DNA from: CAWIMX01 sp963837345
GTDB taxonomy: Bacteria > Acidobacteriota > Vicinamibacteria > Vicinamibacterales > CAVVIG01
Assembly (NCBI GenBank): GCA_963837345.1
Contig: CAWIMX010000001.1
Span: 2,046,001 to 2,110,000, forward strand
DNA length: 64,000 nt
Direction of reading: 5' to 3'
Below, in pieces: positions 43,935 through 54,624 of the stretch; the first letter of the stretch is position 1, and every line of letters begins with the position of its first letter. Both the position numbers and the translations under genes were made by a program. The notes below the pieces were generated by a model. It was not told where the DNA came from, did not search any database, and saw nothing but the letters and a program-made list of their open reading frames with translations.

Positions 43935-45655
43935 GCGCCCCCGTTCCCACGCCGGCCCAGTCGCTTCGGTCGCGGGAGAATCAAGTCTTCCTGATTCTCA
44001 CGATCGTCATCGGTGTCCTCGCCGCGCTCTCGGCCGTGCTCTTCACGCTCGCGATCGACTACACCAGCCGGTTTCTCTTCGGCCTGTCCCCGGGCTACCT
44101 GCGCCTGTTTCTCGTGCCCGCCGCCGTGAGCGTCGTCACCGGGACGCTGCTGGCCACGCTCTTCCCGGACGTGCGCGGCAGCGGCGTGCCGCAAACCGAG
44201 GCCTCGTTTCACCTGCACGGCGGCGTCATCCGCCCGGGCGTGCCCATCGGCAAGTTCCTGACCGGCGTGCTGTGCATCGGGTCGGGCCACTCGATGGGCC
44301 GCGAAGGCCCGTCGGTGCAGATCGGGGCCGGCATGGCGTCGCTCATCGGCCGGTGGATGCGTCTGTCGCCGGAGCGGGTCAAGGAACTCGTGCCGGTGGG
44401 CGCCGCCGGCGCGCTGTCCGCCGCGTTCAACACGCCGGTGGCCGCCGTGATCTTCGCGCTCGAAGAGATCATCGGCGACATGAACGCGTCGATGATCGGC
44501 TCGACCGTGGTCGCCTCGGTGACCGCGGTGATCGTGGAGCGGGCGATCCTCGGCAACGAGCCGCTCTTTCACGTGCCCGTCTACAACCTGGTGCATCCGG
44601 CCGAGCTCGTCGCCTACGCGGTGCTGGGCGTGGTCGGCGGGCTCGTTTCGCTGATCTTCTGCAAGGGGCTGCTCGGCCTGCGGGCGCTCTTCCTGCGCAT
44701 GCCCTCGCGGACCAAGTGGTTCCAGCCGGCCATCGGCGGGCTGGCCATCGGGGCGCTGCTCATCGTGGCGCCGCAGATCATGGGCGTCGGCTACGAGTAC
44801 GTGGACCAGGCGCTCAATGGCGGGCTGCTGTTCCGGACGCTGGTGATGCTCTGCTTCCTGAAGCTCGCGGCCACCGTCATTTCCTATGCCTCGGGCAACG
44901 CCGGCGGCATTTTCGCGCCCAGTCTGTACATCGGCGCCATGGCCGGCGGCGCGCTGGGCACGGTGGTCCACCGGTTCGCGCCGTTTCCGACCGGCAACCC
45001 CGGCGCGTACGCGCTGGTCGGGATGGGAACGCTCTTTGCCGGGATCATCCGCGCGCCGATGACGTCGGTGTTCATGATCTTCGAGATCACGCAGGACTAT
45101 CAGATCTTCGTGCCGCTCATGGTGGCGAACCTCCTGAGCTTCATGATCTCGCGGCGGTATCAGCCGGTGCCGGTGTATCACGCGCTGCTGCACCAGGATC
45201 ACGTGCACCTGCCGTCGCCGGGCGCGAAAGTCGCGCCCCGCGCCTGGAGCGCACGCGACGTGATGGTGAGCGACGCGCCCTTCATTCCCGCCCATGAGCC
45301 GGTGGCGCATGCCTGGGAGGCGCTCAAGGCGAGCGGCCGACGCGCACATCTGGTGGGATCGCGCGAGCACCTCGTCGGGGTCGTCACGCTCGATCGGCTG
45401 GCGGCGGCGATGGACGGCGGCCTGTCGGCCGAGCCGGTGGGGTCGCTCGTGGACGAGCCGATGGTCCACGCGCATCCCGATCATCCGCTCGACGTGGTGC
45501 TCGCCCGGTTCGCCGAGAGTCCGGGATTGCTGCCGGTCGTGAGCCGCGACGACACCGAGCGGCTGGACGGCGTCGTGACGCTCGAAGACGCGGTCCGCAT
45601 GATGGGGCGCGCGCGCACGAACCCGTTGCCGGCGACGACCGGTCCCGGCGTATGA
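43931..45655 (+). CDS. ClC-family chloride channel/transporter with C-terminal CBS pair
   Basis: 574 residues, GTG start. ClC signatures: GSGHSMGREGPSVQIGAGM (contains the gating glutamate), GALSAAFNTPVAAVIFALEE, and GNAGGIFAPSLYIGA. The Glu-Glu in FALEEI could serve as the inner proton site, so a Cl-/H+ exchanger is possible. C-terminal CBS pair (VMVSDAPFIPAHEPVAHAWE; LVDEPMVHAHPDHPLDVVLA) usually binds adenine nucleotides. Coupled to both the TPR gene and the following MarR gene by start-stop overlap. Confidence 0.9.
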   Translation: MSAPVPTPAQSLRSRENQVFLILTIVIGVLAALSAVLFTLAIDYTSRFLFGLSPGYLRLFLVPAAVSVVTGTLLATLFPDVRGSGVPQTEASFHLHGGVIRPGVPIGKFLTGVLCIGSGHSMGREGPSVQIGAGMASLIGRWMRLSPERVKELVPVGAAGALSAAFNTPVAAVIFALEEIIGDMNASMIGSTVVASVTAVIVERAILGNEPLFHVPVYNLVHPAELVAYAVLGVVGGLVSLIFCKGLLGLRALFLRMPSRTKWFQPAIGGLAIGALLIVAPQIMGVGYEYVDQALNGGLLFRTLVMLCFLKLAATVISYASGNAGGIFAPSLYIGAMAGGALGTVVHRFAPFPTGNPGAYALVGMGTLFAGIIRAPMTSVFMIFEITQDYQIFVPLMVANLLSFMISRRYQPVPVYHALLHQDHVHLPSPGAKVAPRAWSARDVMVSDAPFIPAHEPVAHAWEALKASGRRAHLVGSREHLVGVVTLDRLAAAMDGGLSAEPVGSLVDEPMVHAHPDHPLDVVLARFAESPGLLPVVSRDDTERLDGVVTLEDAVRMMGRARTNPLPATTGPGV

Positions 45656-46137
45656 TGTCCCGCATGCCCAAGGCCCCGCGGCCGGATCCCGAGCACGTGC
45701 GCTCGCTCGATCCCGCCCTCGACTTCATGCGATTGCTGTGGGGCATCGAGCACGGGCTGCAGAGCACGTCGAAGCGCATGGAAGCCCGGCTGGGCATTAC
45801 CGGCCCGCAGCGGCTGGTGCTCCGCATCGTCAGCCAGTTTCCCGGCGTCTCGCCGGGCGAGCTCGCGCGCATTGTCCGCTTGCATCCGAGCACGATCACC
45901 GGCGTCGTGCAGCGGCTGGTCACGAAAGGGTTCCTCGTCCGCGAGCAGGACCCCACCGACAGCCGCCGCGTCCGACTGCGGCTGCGCGAGGCCGCCCGGA
46001 AGTTCACGCAGCGGCCCGGCGGGACGGTGGAGGGTGCGATCGCGCGGGCGCTGGCGCGCGTGCCCAAGACGCAGATGCGCCACGCGCGCCTGGTGCTCAC
46101 AGCGATTGCCGGCACTCTCGAAGACAGCCGGCAGTGA
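45652..46137 (+). CDS. MarR-family transcriptional regulator
   Basis: 161 residues, winged HTH: QRLVLRIVSQFPGVSPGELA, IVRLHPSTITGVVQRLVTKG, FLVREQDPTDSRRVRLRL. The ATG overlaps the ClC stop. It likely regulates its own operon; ligand unknown. Confidence 0.87.
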   Translation: MMSRMPKAPRPDPEHVRSLDPALDFMRLLWGIEHGLQSTSKRMEARLGITGPQRLVLRIVSQFPGVSPGELARIVRLHPSTITGVVQRLVTKGFLVREQDPTDSRRVRLRLREAARKFTQRPGGTVEGAIARALARVPKTQMRHARLVLTAIAGTLEDSRQ

Positions 46138-46153
46138 GGAGAGTCGAGTCGTG

Positions 46154-46483
46154 ATGAAGCTGGTGAAGTGCGTCGTGCGCCCGAACAAGGTCGAAGAGAT
46201 CAAGGATGCGCTCCAGGGCCTGAGCGTGTCGGGATTGACCGTCACGGAAGTGCGCGGCCACGGACGGCAGAAGGGCCATCGCGCCGTGTACCGCGGCCAG
46301 GAGTACGAGGTGAGCCTCCTGCCGAAGATGATGGTGGACGTCGTCGTGCCCGATTCCATGGTGGACGAAGTGCTTCGCGCGATCATCCAGACCGGCCGGA
46401 CCGGGGAAATCGGCGACGGCAAGGTCTGGGTGATGGACGTCGCCGAGTCGTACAACATCCGAACGGGAGAGCGGGAACTCTAG
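46154..46483 (+). CDS. P-II family nitrogen regulatory protein
   Basis: 109 residues. T-loop with its conserved tyrosine (GHRAVYRGQEYEVSLLPK), B-loop TGRTGEIGDGKVWV, and C-loop IRTGERE, matching GlnB/GlnK. P-II proteins bind ATP/ADP and 2-oxoglutarate and control ammonium uptake and glutamine synthetase. Here it is in an operon with a ClC channel and no amtB, which is unusual. A GTG three bases upstream (46151) has better spacing from GGAGA and may be the true start. Confidence 0.87.
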   Translation: MKLVKCVVRPNKVEEIKDALQGLSVSGLTVTEVRGHGRQKGHRAVYRGQEYEVSLLPKMMVDVVVPDSMVDEVLRAIIQTGRTGEIGDGKVWVMDVAESYNIRTGEREL

Positions 46484-46486
46484 AGG

Positions 46487-47152
46487 GTGGATCCGGCAGC
46501 TGAGGCCCTGACCCCGTTGTTCGAGTCCATCATCGCCGGCGACGTCGAGCAGGTCCGCCGGCTGGTCGCCGCCGATCCCTCGCTCGTCGACGCGCGCGCG
46601 GCCTCCGGATTGAGCGCCGTCCTGACGGCCGTCTATCACCGGCGGCGCGACGTGCTGAACGTGCTCGTGGCCCGGGGCGCCACGTTGACGCTGGCCGAGG
46701 CGGCCGCGGCCGGCGAAGTGGATCGGGTTGAACGGCTGCTCGACCAGGGCGCCGATCCGACCGATCGCAGCCCGGACGGCTGGACGCCGCTCCACCTGGC
46801 GGCCCACTTCGGGCACGCGCAGGTCGTGGAGCAGTTGCTCGCCCGGGGCGCCGACCCCGCCGCGCGATCCACCAATGCCACCGGCAACACCGCGCTGCAT
46901 GCGGCGCTCGCCGGACGCCAGAGCCTCACGGCAGGTCTCCTCATCGGCCACGGCGCCGACGTGAACGCGGGAGATGCGGAAGGGTGGCGCCCGCTGCACC
47001 TCGCCATCGCCAGCGGCAACTTCGACGCCCTCAAGACGCTCGCTGAACAGGGCGCCGACCTCTCGGCCACCAACGCGGCCGGGCTCACCCCGCTGGCGCT
47101 CGCCAGGCAGAAGAACGATCGCGAGGCCGTCGCGTACTTGCAGAGGTCGTGA
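46487..47152 (+). CDS. Ankyrin-repeat protein
   Basis: 221 residues, GTG start three bases after the P-II stop. About five ankyrin repeats with the canonical TPLHLAA core: DGWTPLHLAAHFGHAQVVEQ, LLARGADPAARSTNATGNTA-LHAALAG, EGWRPLHLAIASGNFDALKT and AAGLTPLALARQKNDREAVA. No signal peptide, so probably cytoplasmic protein-binding partner for a product of the operon. Confidence 0.87.
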   Translation: MDPAAEALTPLFESIIAGDVEQVRRLVAADPSLVDARAASGLSAVLTAVYHRRRDVLNVLVARGATLTLAEAAAAGEVDRVERLLDQGADPTDRSPDGWTPLHLAAHFGHAQVVEQLLARGADPAARSTNATGNTALHAALAGRQSLTAGLLIGHGADVNAGDAEGWRPLHLAIASGNFDALKTLAEQGADLSATNAAGLTPLALARQKNDREAVAYLQRS

Positions 47153-47170
47153 CGGTTCGACTCCCCGACG

Positions 47171-47683
47171 CTAGGTCTTTTCGATCGTCACCTTCTCGAC
47201 CGTGATCGGCGTGAGCGGCCGATCGCCGGGCTTGCTCGTCGGCGTGGCGCCGATCTTCTTCACGACGTCGAGGCCGCTCGTGACCTCGCCGAACACCGTG
47301 TGCTTGTCGTCGAGCCACGGGGTGGCGGCGAGGGTGATGAAAAACTGGCCGCCGTTGGTGTTCGGCCCGCGGTTGGCCATGGAGAGCACACCGGCCTTGT
47401 CGTGGCGCCGCGTCGGGTGGAACTCGTCGGCGAAGTTGTAGCCCGGTCCACCGGTGCCCTGGCCGAGCGGATCGCCGCCCTGGATCATGAAGCCGTCGAT
47501 CACTCGATGAAAAATCGTGCCGTTGTAATACGGCGCCTTGACCTTCTGGCGCGTGCGCGGATCGGTCCATTCCGTGGTGCCTTCCGCCAGCCCGACGAAG
47601 TTCGCCACCGTGTTCGGCGCCTCGCTGTCGAACAACTGAATGGTGAAGGGGCCCTGGCTCGTCGTGAAATGCGCAAACAACAT
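47171..47683 (-). CDS. Cytoplasmic cyclophilin-type peptidyl-prolyl isomerase
   Basis: 170 residues. Cyclophilin core: FHRVIDGFMIQGGDP (catalytic Arg), SMANRGPNTNGGQFFITL (Gln/Phe), LDDKHTVFGEV. No signal peptide. Good ribosome site GGGAGAG upstream of the ATG at 47683. It speeds cis-trans isomerisation of prolines during folding. Head-to-head with a second, secreted cyclophilin. Confidence 0.92.
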   Translation of the reverse strand: MLFAHFTTSQGPFTIQLFDSEAPNTVANFVGLAEGTTEWTDPRTRQKVKAPYYNGTIFHRVIDGFMIQGGDPLGQGTGGPGYNFADEFHPTRRHDKAGVLSMANRGPNTNGGQFFITLAATPWLDDKHTVFGEVTSGLDVVKKIGATPTSKPGDRPLTPITVEKVTIEKT

Positions 47684-47893
47684 TGGTATGCTCTCCCGGT
47701 GCGATCCTACCGCTATCGGCACCTCGACGCGTCACGGACGAGGTCTTCGGCGGCAATCAACTCGCCCCTGGTGCTCGACGGCCGCGGCCTCGGATGCTAT
47801 CGTGTCCGCTCCAGGCGGGCGCGATCGCGAGCGGACTGGCGAGCGGCCAAGCGGTGCTGGCGGGAGAGGGGACGGATTACGTATCCTGAAGGT

Positions 47894-47923
47894 GGAACCG
47901 AGGACCCGGGGAACTGAGGAACC
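47894..47923. repeat. Short GGAAC-rich intergenic repeat (copy 1)
   Basis: A run built of GGAACC/GGGGAAC/GAGGAACC words directly before the second cyclophilin's ribosome site. The ten-base word CTGAGGAACC (47914-47923) reappears at 56646-56655 in another intergenic gap. Confidence 0.4.
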
Positions 47924-47945
47924 GGCTGAAAACGAGGAGATGATC

Positions 47946-48578
47946 ATGAAGTTGTCCCGCGTGATGGCGGTGGCCGCGCTGGTCTCGGCCGTGTCGGTGG
48001 CGGTGGCTGGCCAGGGGCTCAATCCGCTGTTGCTCACCGAGAAGGCCCCCGCGACGTTCAAGGCGAATTTCGACACCACGGCCGGGCCGTTCGTGATCGA
48101 GGTGCATCGCGACTGGGCGCCCAACGGCGCCGATCGCTTCTACAATCTCGTCAAGGCCGGCTTCTTCACGGACGTGCGGTTCTTCCGGGTGATCAACGGG
48201 TTCATGGCGCAGTTCGGGATTCACGGCGACCCGTCGGTGGCGCGCGCGTGGATGCAGGCCCGCATCCCCGACGACCCGGTCAAGGAGAGCAACCGCGAGG
48301 GTTACGTCACGTTCGCCACCGCCGGACCGAACACGCGAACGACGCAGCTCTTCATCAACCTCGCGGACAACACCGGGCTCGACCGACAGGGCTTCGCGCC
48401 CATCGGACGCGTCACCACCGGCATGGACGTCGTGCACAAGCTGTACGACGGCTACGGGGAAGGCGCGCCGCGCGGCAGCGGCCCCGATCAGGGCCGGATT
48501 CAGGCGGAAGGCAACGCCTATCTGTCGAAGAGCTTCTCGAAGCTGAGCTACATCAAGGCCGCGAAGATCGCGGAATAG
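47946..48578 (+). CDS. Periplasmic cyclophilin-type peptidyl-prolyl isomerase
   Basis: 210 residues with a Sec signal (VMAVAALVSAVSVAVAGQG). Cyclophilin core: VRFFRVINGFMAQFGIHG, FATAGPNTRTTQLFINLADN, DRQGFAPIGRVTTGMDVVHK. ATG with GAGGAG six bases upstream. Probably helps fold exported or outer-membrane proteins. The active-site residues are present, with a longer loop than the cytoplasmic copy. Confidence 0.9.
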   Translation: MKLSRVMAVAALVSAVSVAVAGQGLNPLLLTEKAPATFKANFDTTAGPFVIEVHRDWAPNGADRFYNLVKAGFFTDVRFFRVINGFMAQFGIHGDPSVARAWMQARIPDDPVKESNREGYVTFATAGPNTRTTQLFINLADNTGLDRQGFAPIGRVTTGMDVVHKLYDGYGEGAPRGSGPDQGRIQAEGNAYLSKSFSKLSYIKAAKIAE

Positions 48579-48607
48579 GGACCGCCCGGGCACCCGCACA
48601 ACAGAAT

Positions 48608-50758
<2,151 letters not shown>

Positions 50759-50771
50759 CTCGCTGAGCCGG

Positions 50772-51965
50772 GTGGCGACCTCCAGACGATCGATCGTCGC
50801 GCTCGTGACGGCGGCGACGTTTACCGACGTCGTCGCCTACTCGATCGCGGTGCCGGTGCTGCCCGACATCGGCCGCCGGCTCGGCGCCTCTCCCACCACG
50901 ATCGGCGTCCTGTTCGCGTCCTTCGGCGCGACGCTGCTCCTGGTGTCGGTGCCGGCCGGCGCCTGGTCCGATCGCGTGGGACGACGGGCTCCGATGGTCG
51001 GCGGCCTCGCGGCGCTGGCGGGGGCCACCAGCCTGTTCGCGTTTGCCGGGAGCCTGCCAGGGCTCTTCGCCGCGCGCCTGGTCCAGGGGGCGGCCGACGC
51101 GGTCACCTGGATCGTCGGATTCGCGCTGCTGGCCGATCTCTACGCGCCGGACGAGCGCGGCCGCGTGATGGGCCTCGTCATGTCGGGCAGCGGATTCGCG
51201 TTCATGATCGGACCCTCGATCGGCGGCTGGCTCTACGAGTGGGGCGGGATGCGGCTGCCGTTTCTCGCCGTGGCTGGCGCCTCGCTCGCGGTGCTCGGCG
51301 CCTTCCTCGTCGTGTCCGTTCCCGAGCACCGGGCGCCGGTCGACCGCGTCCCGATCGCCAGGCTGCTCGGCGTCCCTCCCGTGGTGTCGTGCGCGGTGGC
51401 GGTGGTGACGATCGCGGCGACGCTCGCCATGCTCGAGCCGATCGTGTCGCTGCAGCTGCAAACCCGCCTCGGCGTCAACCCGGCGCGCGTCGGGCTGCTG
51501 TTCGGCGCGGCCGCGTTCGCGACGACCCTTCTGCACCCGATCTACGGTCGGCTGTCGGATCGGTGGGGAGGTCGGCGGCTCACCCTCATCGGGCTGGTCG
51601 TCACCGCCGTCGCCCTACCCGGCCTGGGCCGCGCGACGTCGTTTCCTTCTGCGGTCGCGCTCTTCGTCGTCCAGGCCTGCGCTGGAGCGGTCGCGATCGC
51701 GCCGTCGCTCGCGTACATGGCCGAGGTCGTGTCGGCCGCGGGCGTCGACTCGTTCGGCGTGGCGTACGGCCTGTACAATTTTGCCTGGGGGATGGGCATT
51801 CTGGTGGGTCCGGGTCTTGGCGGCTACCTCTTCGAGCGCGTGGGCTTTTCGACGCTGACCATGATCTGGGCTCCGGCGCTGCTGCTGGTCGCGGCGGCGC
51901 TGGCGCGAGTACAATGGACGTCCCGCAGGCCAGCGTTTCAAGCGGGCGAGAGAGACTGTTCATGA
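50772..51965 (+). CDS. MFS transporter, drug-efflux (DHA) type
   Basis: 397 residues, GTG start, about 12 helices. Motif A in SVPAGAWSDRVGRRAPMVGG; LLADLYAPDERGRVMGLVMS-GSGFAFMIGPSIGG resembles motif C of DHA exporters. Substrate unknown. Fourteen bases after glgB. Its stop overlaps the next start (ATGA). Confidence 0.83.
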   Translation: MATSRRSIVALVTAATFTDVVAYSIAVPVLPDIGRRLGASPTTIGVLFASFGATLLLVSVPAGAWSDRVGRRAPMVGGLAALAGATSLFAFAGSLPGLFAARLVQGAADAVTWIVGFALLADLYAPDERGRVMGLVMSGSGFAFMIGPSIGGWLYEWGGMRLPFLAVAGASLAVLGAFLVVSVPEHRAPVDRVPIARLLGVPPVVSCAVAVVTIAATLAMLEPIVSLQLQTRLGVNPARVGLLFGAAAFATTLLHPIYGRLSDRWGGRRLTLIGLVVTAVALPGLGRATSFPSAVALFVVQACAGAVAIAPSLAYMAEVVSAAGVDSFGVAYGLYNFAWGMGILVGPGLGGYLFERVGFSTLTMIWAPALLLVAAALARVQWTSRRPAFQAGERDCS

Positions 51966-52969
51966 TGATTCGAACCTCCGTGCTCGGCGGTGCGACGGCC
52001 GCGCTGCTCGTCGCGTTCTCGTACAGCGTCGTCGCCGACGTGCGCGCCGACGAAAAGAGCAAGGTCGCGTTCGCCGGAGCGCTCGGCCGCATGGTCAACC
52101 TGTTTGGCGGCCGCGCGGCCCGCGAGGGCGTGACGACGTCGCGCGTCGTGAAGGGCGATCGCATGGCGTCCACGACCGACAACGTCGAGCAGATCGTCGA
52201 TCTGACGGAGGAAAAGATCTACGACGTCGATCTCAAGAAGAAGACCTACACGGTCACGACGTTCGACGAGCTTCGTCGGCAGATGGAAGACGCGATGAAG
52301 CGGGCGCAGGAGCAGGCGGCGAAGCAGCCGGACGCCGAGAAGCCCGAGCCCGACGTCGACCGGAAGGAGATGGAGGTGGACTTCGACGTGAAGGACACCG
52401 GTCAGCGCAAGCCGCTGAACGGCTTCAACACGCACGAGGCCGTCGTCACCATCACGCTTCGCGAGAAGGGCAAGACGCTCGAGGACGGGGGCGGGCTGGT
52501 GCTCACCGCCGACATGTGGCTGGCGCCCACCGTTCCAGCCCTGAAGGAGATCGCCGATTTCCAGCTGCGCTTTGCGCGGAAGCTCGCCGGTCCGGTGGTG
52601 GCCGGGGCGTCCGCGCAGCAGATGAGCACGGCGCTCGCCATGTATCCGTTGATGAAGGATGCCCTCGCGCGAATGAGCGAGGAGAGCGGAAAGCTCGACG
52701 GCACCGCGATCCAGACGGTGACGACGATCGACGCCGTCAAGTCGGCGGCACAGATGGCGGAGGCGCAATCGTCGCAGCCCGACGATCAGTCCAGCGGCAG
52801 CGTGGGCGGCTTGCTCGGCGGACTGGCGCGCCGCGCGGCGCGTCGCAATCAGGAGCCGCCGTCCGCTCGCAGCACGGTGATGACGACCACCACCGAAGTC
52901 CTGAAGGTGGCCACCTCGGTGGCGGACGCCGAACTGGCGATCCCGCAGGGATTCAAAGAGGGCCGGTAG
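51962..52969 (+). CDS. Secreted protein of unknown function (DUF4412-like)
   Basis: 335 residues. Signal peptide (IRTSVLGGATAALLVAFSYS-VVADVRA), then IYDVDLKKKTYTVTTFDELR, a charged coiled-coil-like stretch (QMEDAMKRAQEQAAKQPDAE), DTGQRKPLNGFNTHEAVVTI, and a Gly/Arg-rich end. The pattern resembles DUF4412 (lipid-like outer-membrane factor) proteins, but I am not certain. Coupled to the MFS gene by ATGA. Confidence 0.6.
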   Translation: MMIRTSVLGGATAALLVAFSYSVVADVRADEKSKVAFAGALGRMVNLFGGRAAREGVTTSRVVKGDRMASTTDNVEQIVDLTEEKIYDVDLKKKTYTVTTFDELRRQMEDAMKRAQEQAAKQPDAEKPEPDVDRKEMEVDFDVKDTGQRKPLNGFNTHEAVVTITLREKGKTLEDGGGLVLTADMWLAPTVPALKEIADFQLRFARKLAGPVVAGASAQQMSTALAMYPLMKDALARMSEESGKLDGTAIQTVTTIDAVKSAAQMAEAQSSQPDDQSSGSVGGLLGGLARRAARRNQEPPSARSTVMTTTTEVLKVATSVADAELAIPQGFKEGR

Positions 52970-52976
52970 GGCAGAC

Positions 52977-52991
52977 GGGGCGGGCAGCCCC
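52977..52991. terminator. Weak GC hairpin between convergent genes
   Basis: GGGGC-GGGCA-GCCCC lies between the stop at 52969 and the EVE-protein stop at 52994. Five base pairs, no T tract. Confidence 0.3.
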
Positions 52992-52993
52992 GA

Positions 52994-53404
52994 TCAGCCG
53001 CCCCGGGTCGCGAGCGTCTCGATCCGCTGCCACTCCGCGTCCGACACGGGCATGACCGAAAGCCTGGAGAGGCGCACGAGCGGAAAGTCTCGAAAGGCGC
53101 GGTCGGCCTTGATTTCCGCGAGCGTGACGGGACGAGCCAGTTTCTTCACGGGCGCGATGTCCACGACCGAGCGCTTGCCCGAGGCGTCGTGGGGATCGCC
53201 GTAGGCGTTCCCGAGCGCCCTGGCGATGCCCATGACGGCCTTCTCGTTGCCGGTGTGGTAATAGAACACGCGATCGCCCTTCTTCACCGATCGCAGGTGC
53301 TTCTGTGCGAGCGGGTTCTTCACTCCGCTCCACGTCGTCCTGCCGTCTTTCATGAACGCGTCGAAGCTGTAGCTCGACGGCTCTTCCTTGAACAGCCAGT
53401 TCAT
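52994..53404 (-). CDS. EVE-domain protein
   Basis: 136 residues: MNWLFKEEPSSYSFDAFMKD, WSGVKNPLAQKHLRSVKKGD, RVFYYHTGNEKAVMGIARAL, then LAEIKADRAFRDFPLVRLSR. This is the EVE/PUA-related fold of thymocyte nuclear protein 1, thought to bind modified nucleobases. The ATG overlaps the MFS stop (ATGA). Last gene of a four-gene unit. Confidence 0.9.
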   Translation of the reverse strand: MNWLFKEEPSSYSFDAFMKDGRTTWSGVKNPLAQKHLRSVKKGDRVFYYHTGNEKAVMGIARALGNAYGDPHDASGKRSVVDIAPVKKLARPVTLAEIKADRAFRDFPLVRLSRLSVMPVSDAEWQRIETLATRGG

Positions 53405-54621
53405 GTCCGCACCGCCTCCACCATTCTCATCATCGTCGGCCGGGGCGTCCGTGTGAGCGACAGCGCGGCGAAGGCGACGACCGACAGGACCGCTGCGATG
53501 TAGAACGCCGAGCCGTAGTCGCCGAAGCGGCTGAACGCGCGGCCGGCGATGAAGGGGCCGAGAATGCCGGCGACGCCCCATGCCGTGAACAGCAGGCCGT
53601 AGTTCATGCCGAGGTGCCTCGTCCCGTAGAAGTCGGCCGTCGTCGAGGCGAAGAGCGACAGCTGCGTGCCGTAGCACCAGTAGACGGCCGCCACGAGCAG
53701 ATAGAAGAGCGCGGCGTTCTGCCGTGCGAGGAAGAGCGACGGCATGGCCAGCGCCGAGACGATCACCATGATGCGCAGGGTCGTGACGCGCCCGATGGCG
53801 TCGGAGAGCCAGCCCGACAGGATGCGGCCGCCGGCGTTGCCGACGGCGCCCACCGTGAGCGCCAGCGTGGCGGTGGCGGCGCTCAGCCCCGCGGAGCGGC
53901 CGAACGGCACGAGCTGGCTGATGACCATCAGCCCCGACGTGGTCCCGAGGCAGTACGCGATCCACAGCAGATAGAACGTCGGCGTGCGCAGCATCGCGCC
54001 CGTGGGCACGTCCCGGCGGGCGGCCATCGCGGGCGACGGCTTCCAGTTCGGCGGCGCATACCCGGCCGGCGGATTCTTGAGCAATGCCGCGCCGACCATT
54101 GCCATGACGAAGAAGAGCAGGCCGAGGAGGCGGAAGGTGACGCGCCAGCCCTGCGCATCGATCAGGCTGGCCGCCAGCGGTCCGAGAATCGCCGATCCGG
54201 CGCCGTACCCGCCGACCATCAGCCCGACGACGAGCCCGCGCTTGTCCGGGAACCATTTCGATGCGACCGGCACCGGCGCGGCGTAGCCGAAGCCGTTTCC
54301 GAGCCCCACCACGCCTCCGAACGCGACGTACAGGTACGTGAGCGACGTGGTGAAGCTGGCCAGCACGAACCCGAGTCCGAGCAGCGTGCCCCCAACGATG
54401 ACGCCGGGACGCGGCCCGTAGGCGTCCTGCAGGCGGCCGGCTGCGATGAAGCTGAGGGCAAAGACCACGATGGCGATCGTGAAGACCCACGAGGTCTGCG
54501 CGCGATCCCACCCGAACTCCCGCTCGAGCGGCAGCACGAAGACGCTCCACGCGTACAGGGAACCCAGAGCCAGATTGAGCAGGACACCGCCGACGACCGG
54601 GAGCCATCGTGATGACGTCAT
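53401..54621 (-). CDS. MFS transporter, OFA (oxalate/formate antiporter-like) family
   Basis: 406 residues, 12 helices. N-terminal GGVLLNLALGSLYAWSVFVL and GYAAPVPVASKWFPDKRGLV, then GYGAGSAILGPLAASLI, are typical of OxlT-like carriers. Probably exchanges small carboxylates; the substrate cannot be read. Starts three bases after the acyl-CoA dehydrogenase stop. Confidence 0.85.
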   Translation of the reverse strand: MTSSRWLPVVGGVLLNLALGSLYAWSVFVLPLEREFGWDRAQTSWVFTIAIVVFALSFIAAGRLQDAYGPRPGVIVGGTLLGLGFVLASFTTSLTYLYVAFGGVVGLGNGFGYAAPVPVASKWFPDKRGLVVGLMVGGYGAGSAILGPLAASLIDAQGWRVTFRLLGLLFFVMAMVGAALLKNPPAGYAPPNWKPSPAMAARRDVPTGAMLRTPTFYLLWIAYCLGTTSGLMVISQLVPFGRSAGLSAATATLALTVGAVGNAGGRILSGWLSDAIGRVTTLRIMVIVSALAMPSLFLARQNAALFYLLVAAVYWCYGTQLSLFASTTADFYGTRHLGMNYGLLFTAWGVAGILGPFIAGRAFSRFGDYGSAFYIAAVLSVVAFAALSLTRTPRPTMMRMVEAVRT

Positions 54622-54624
54622 CGC

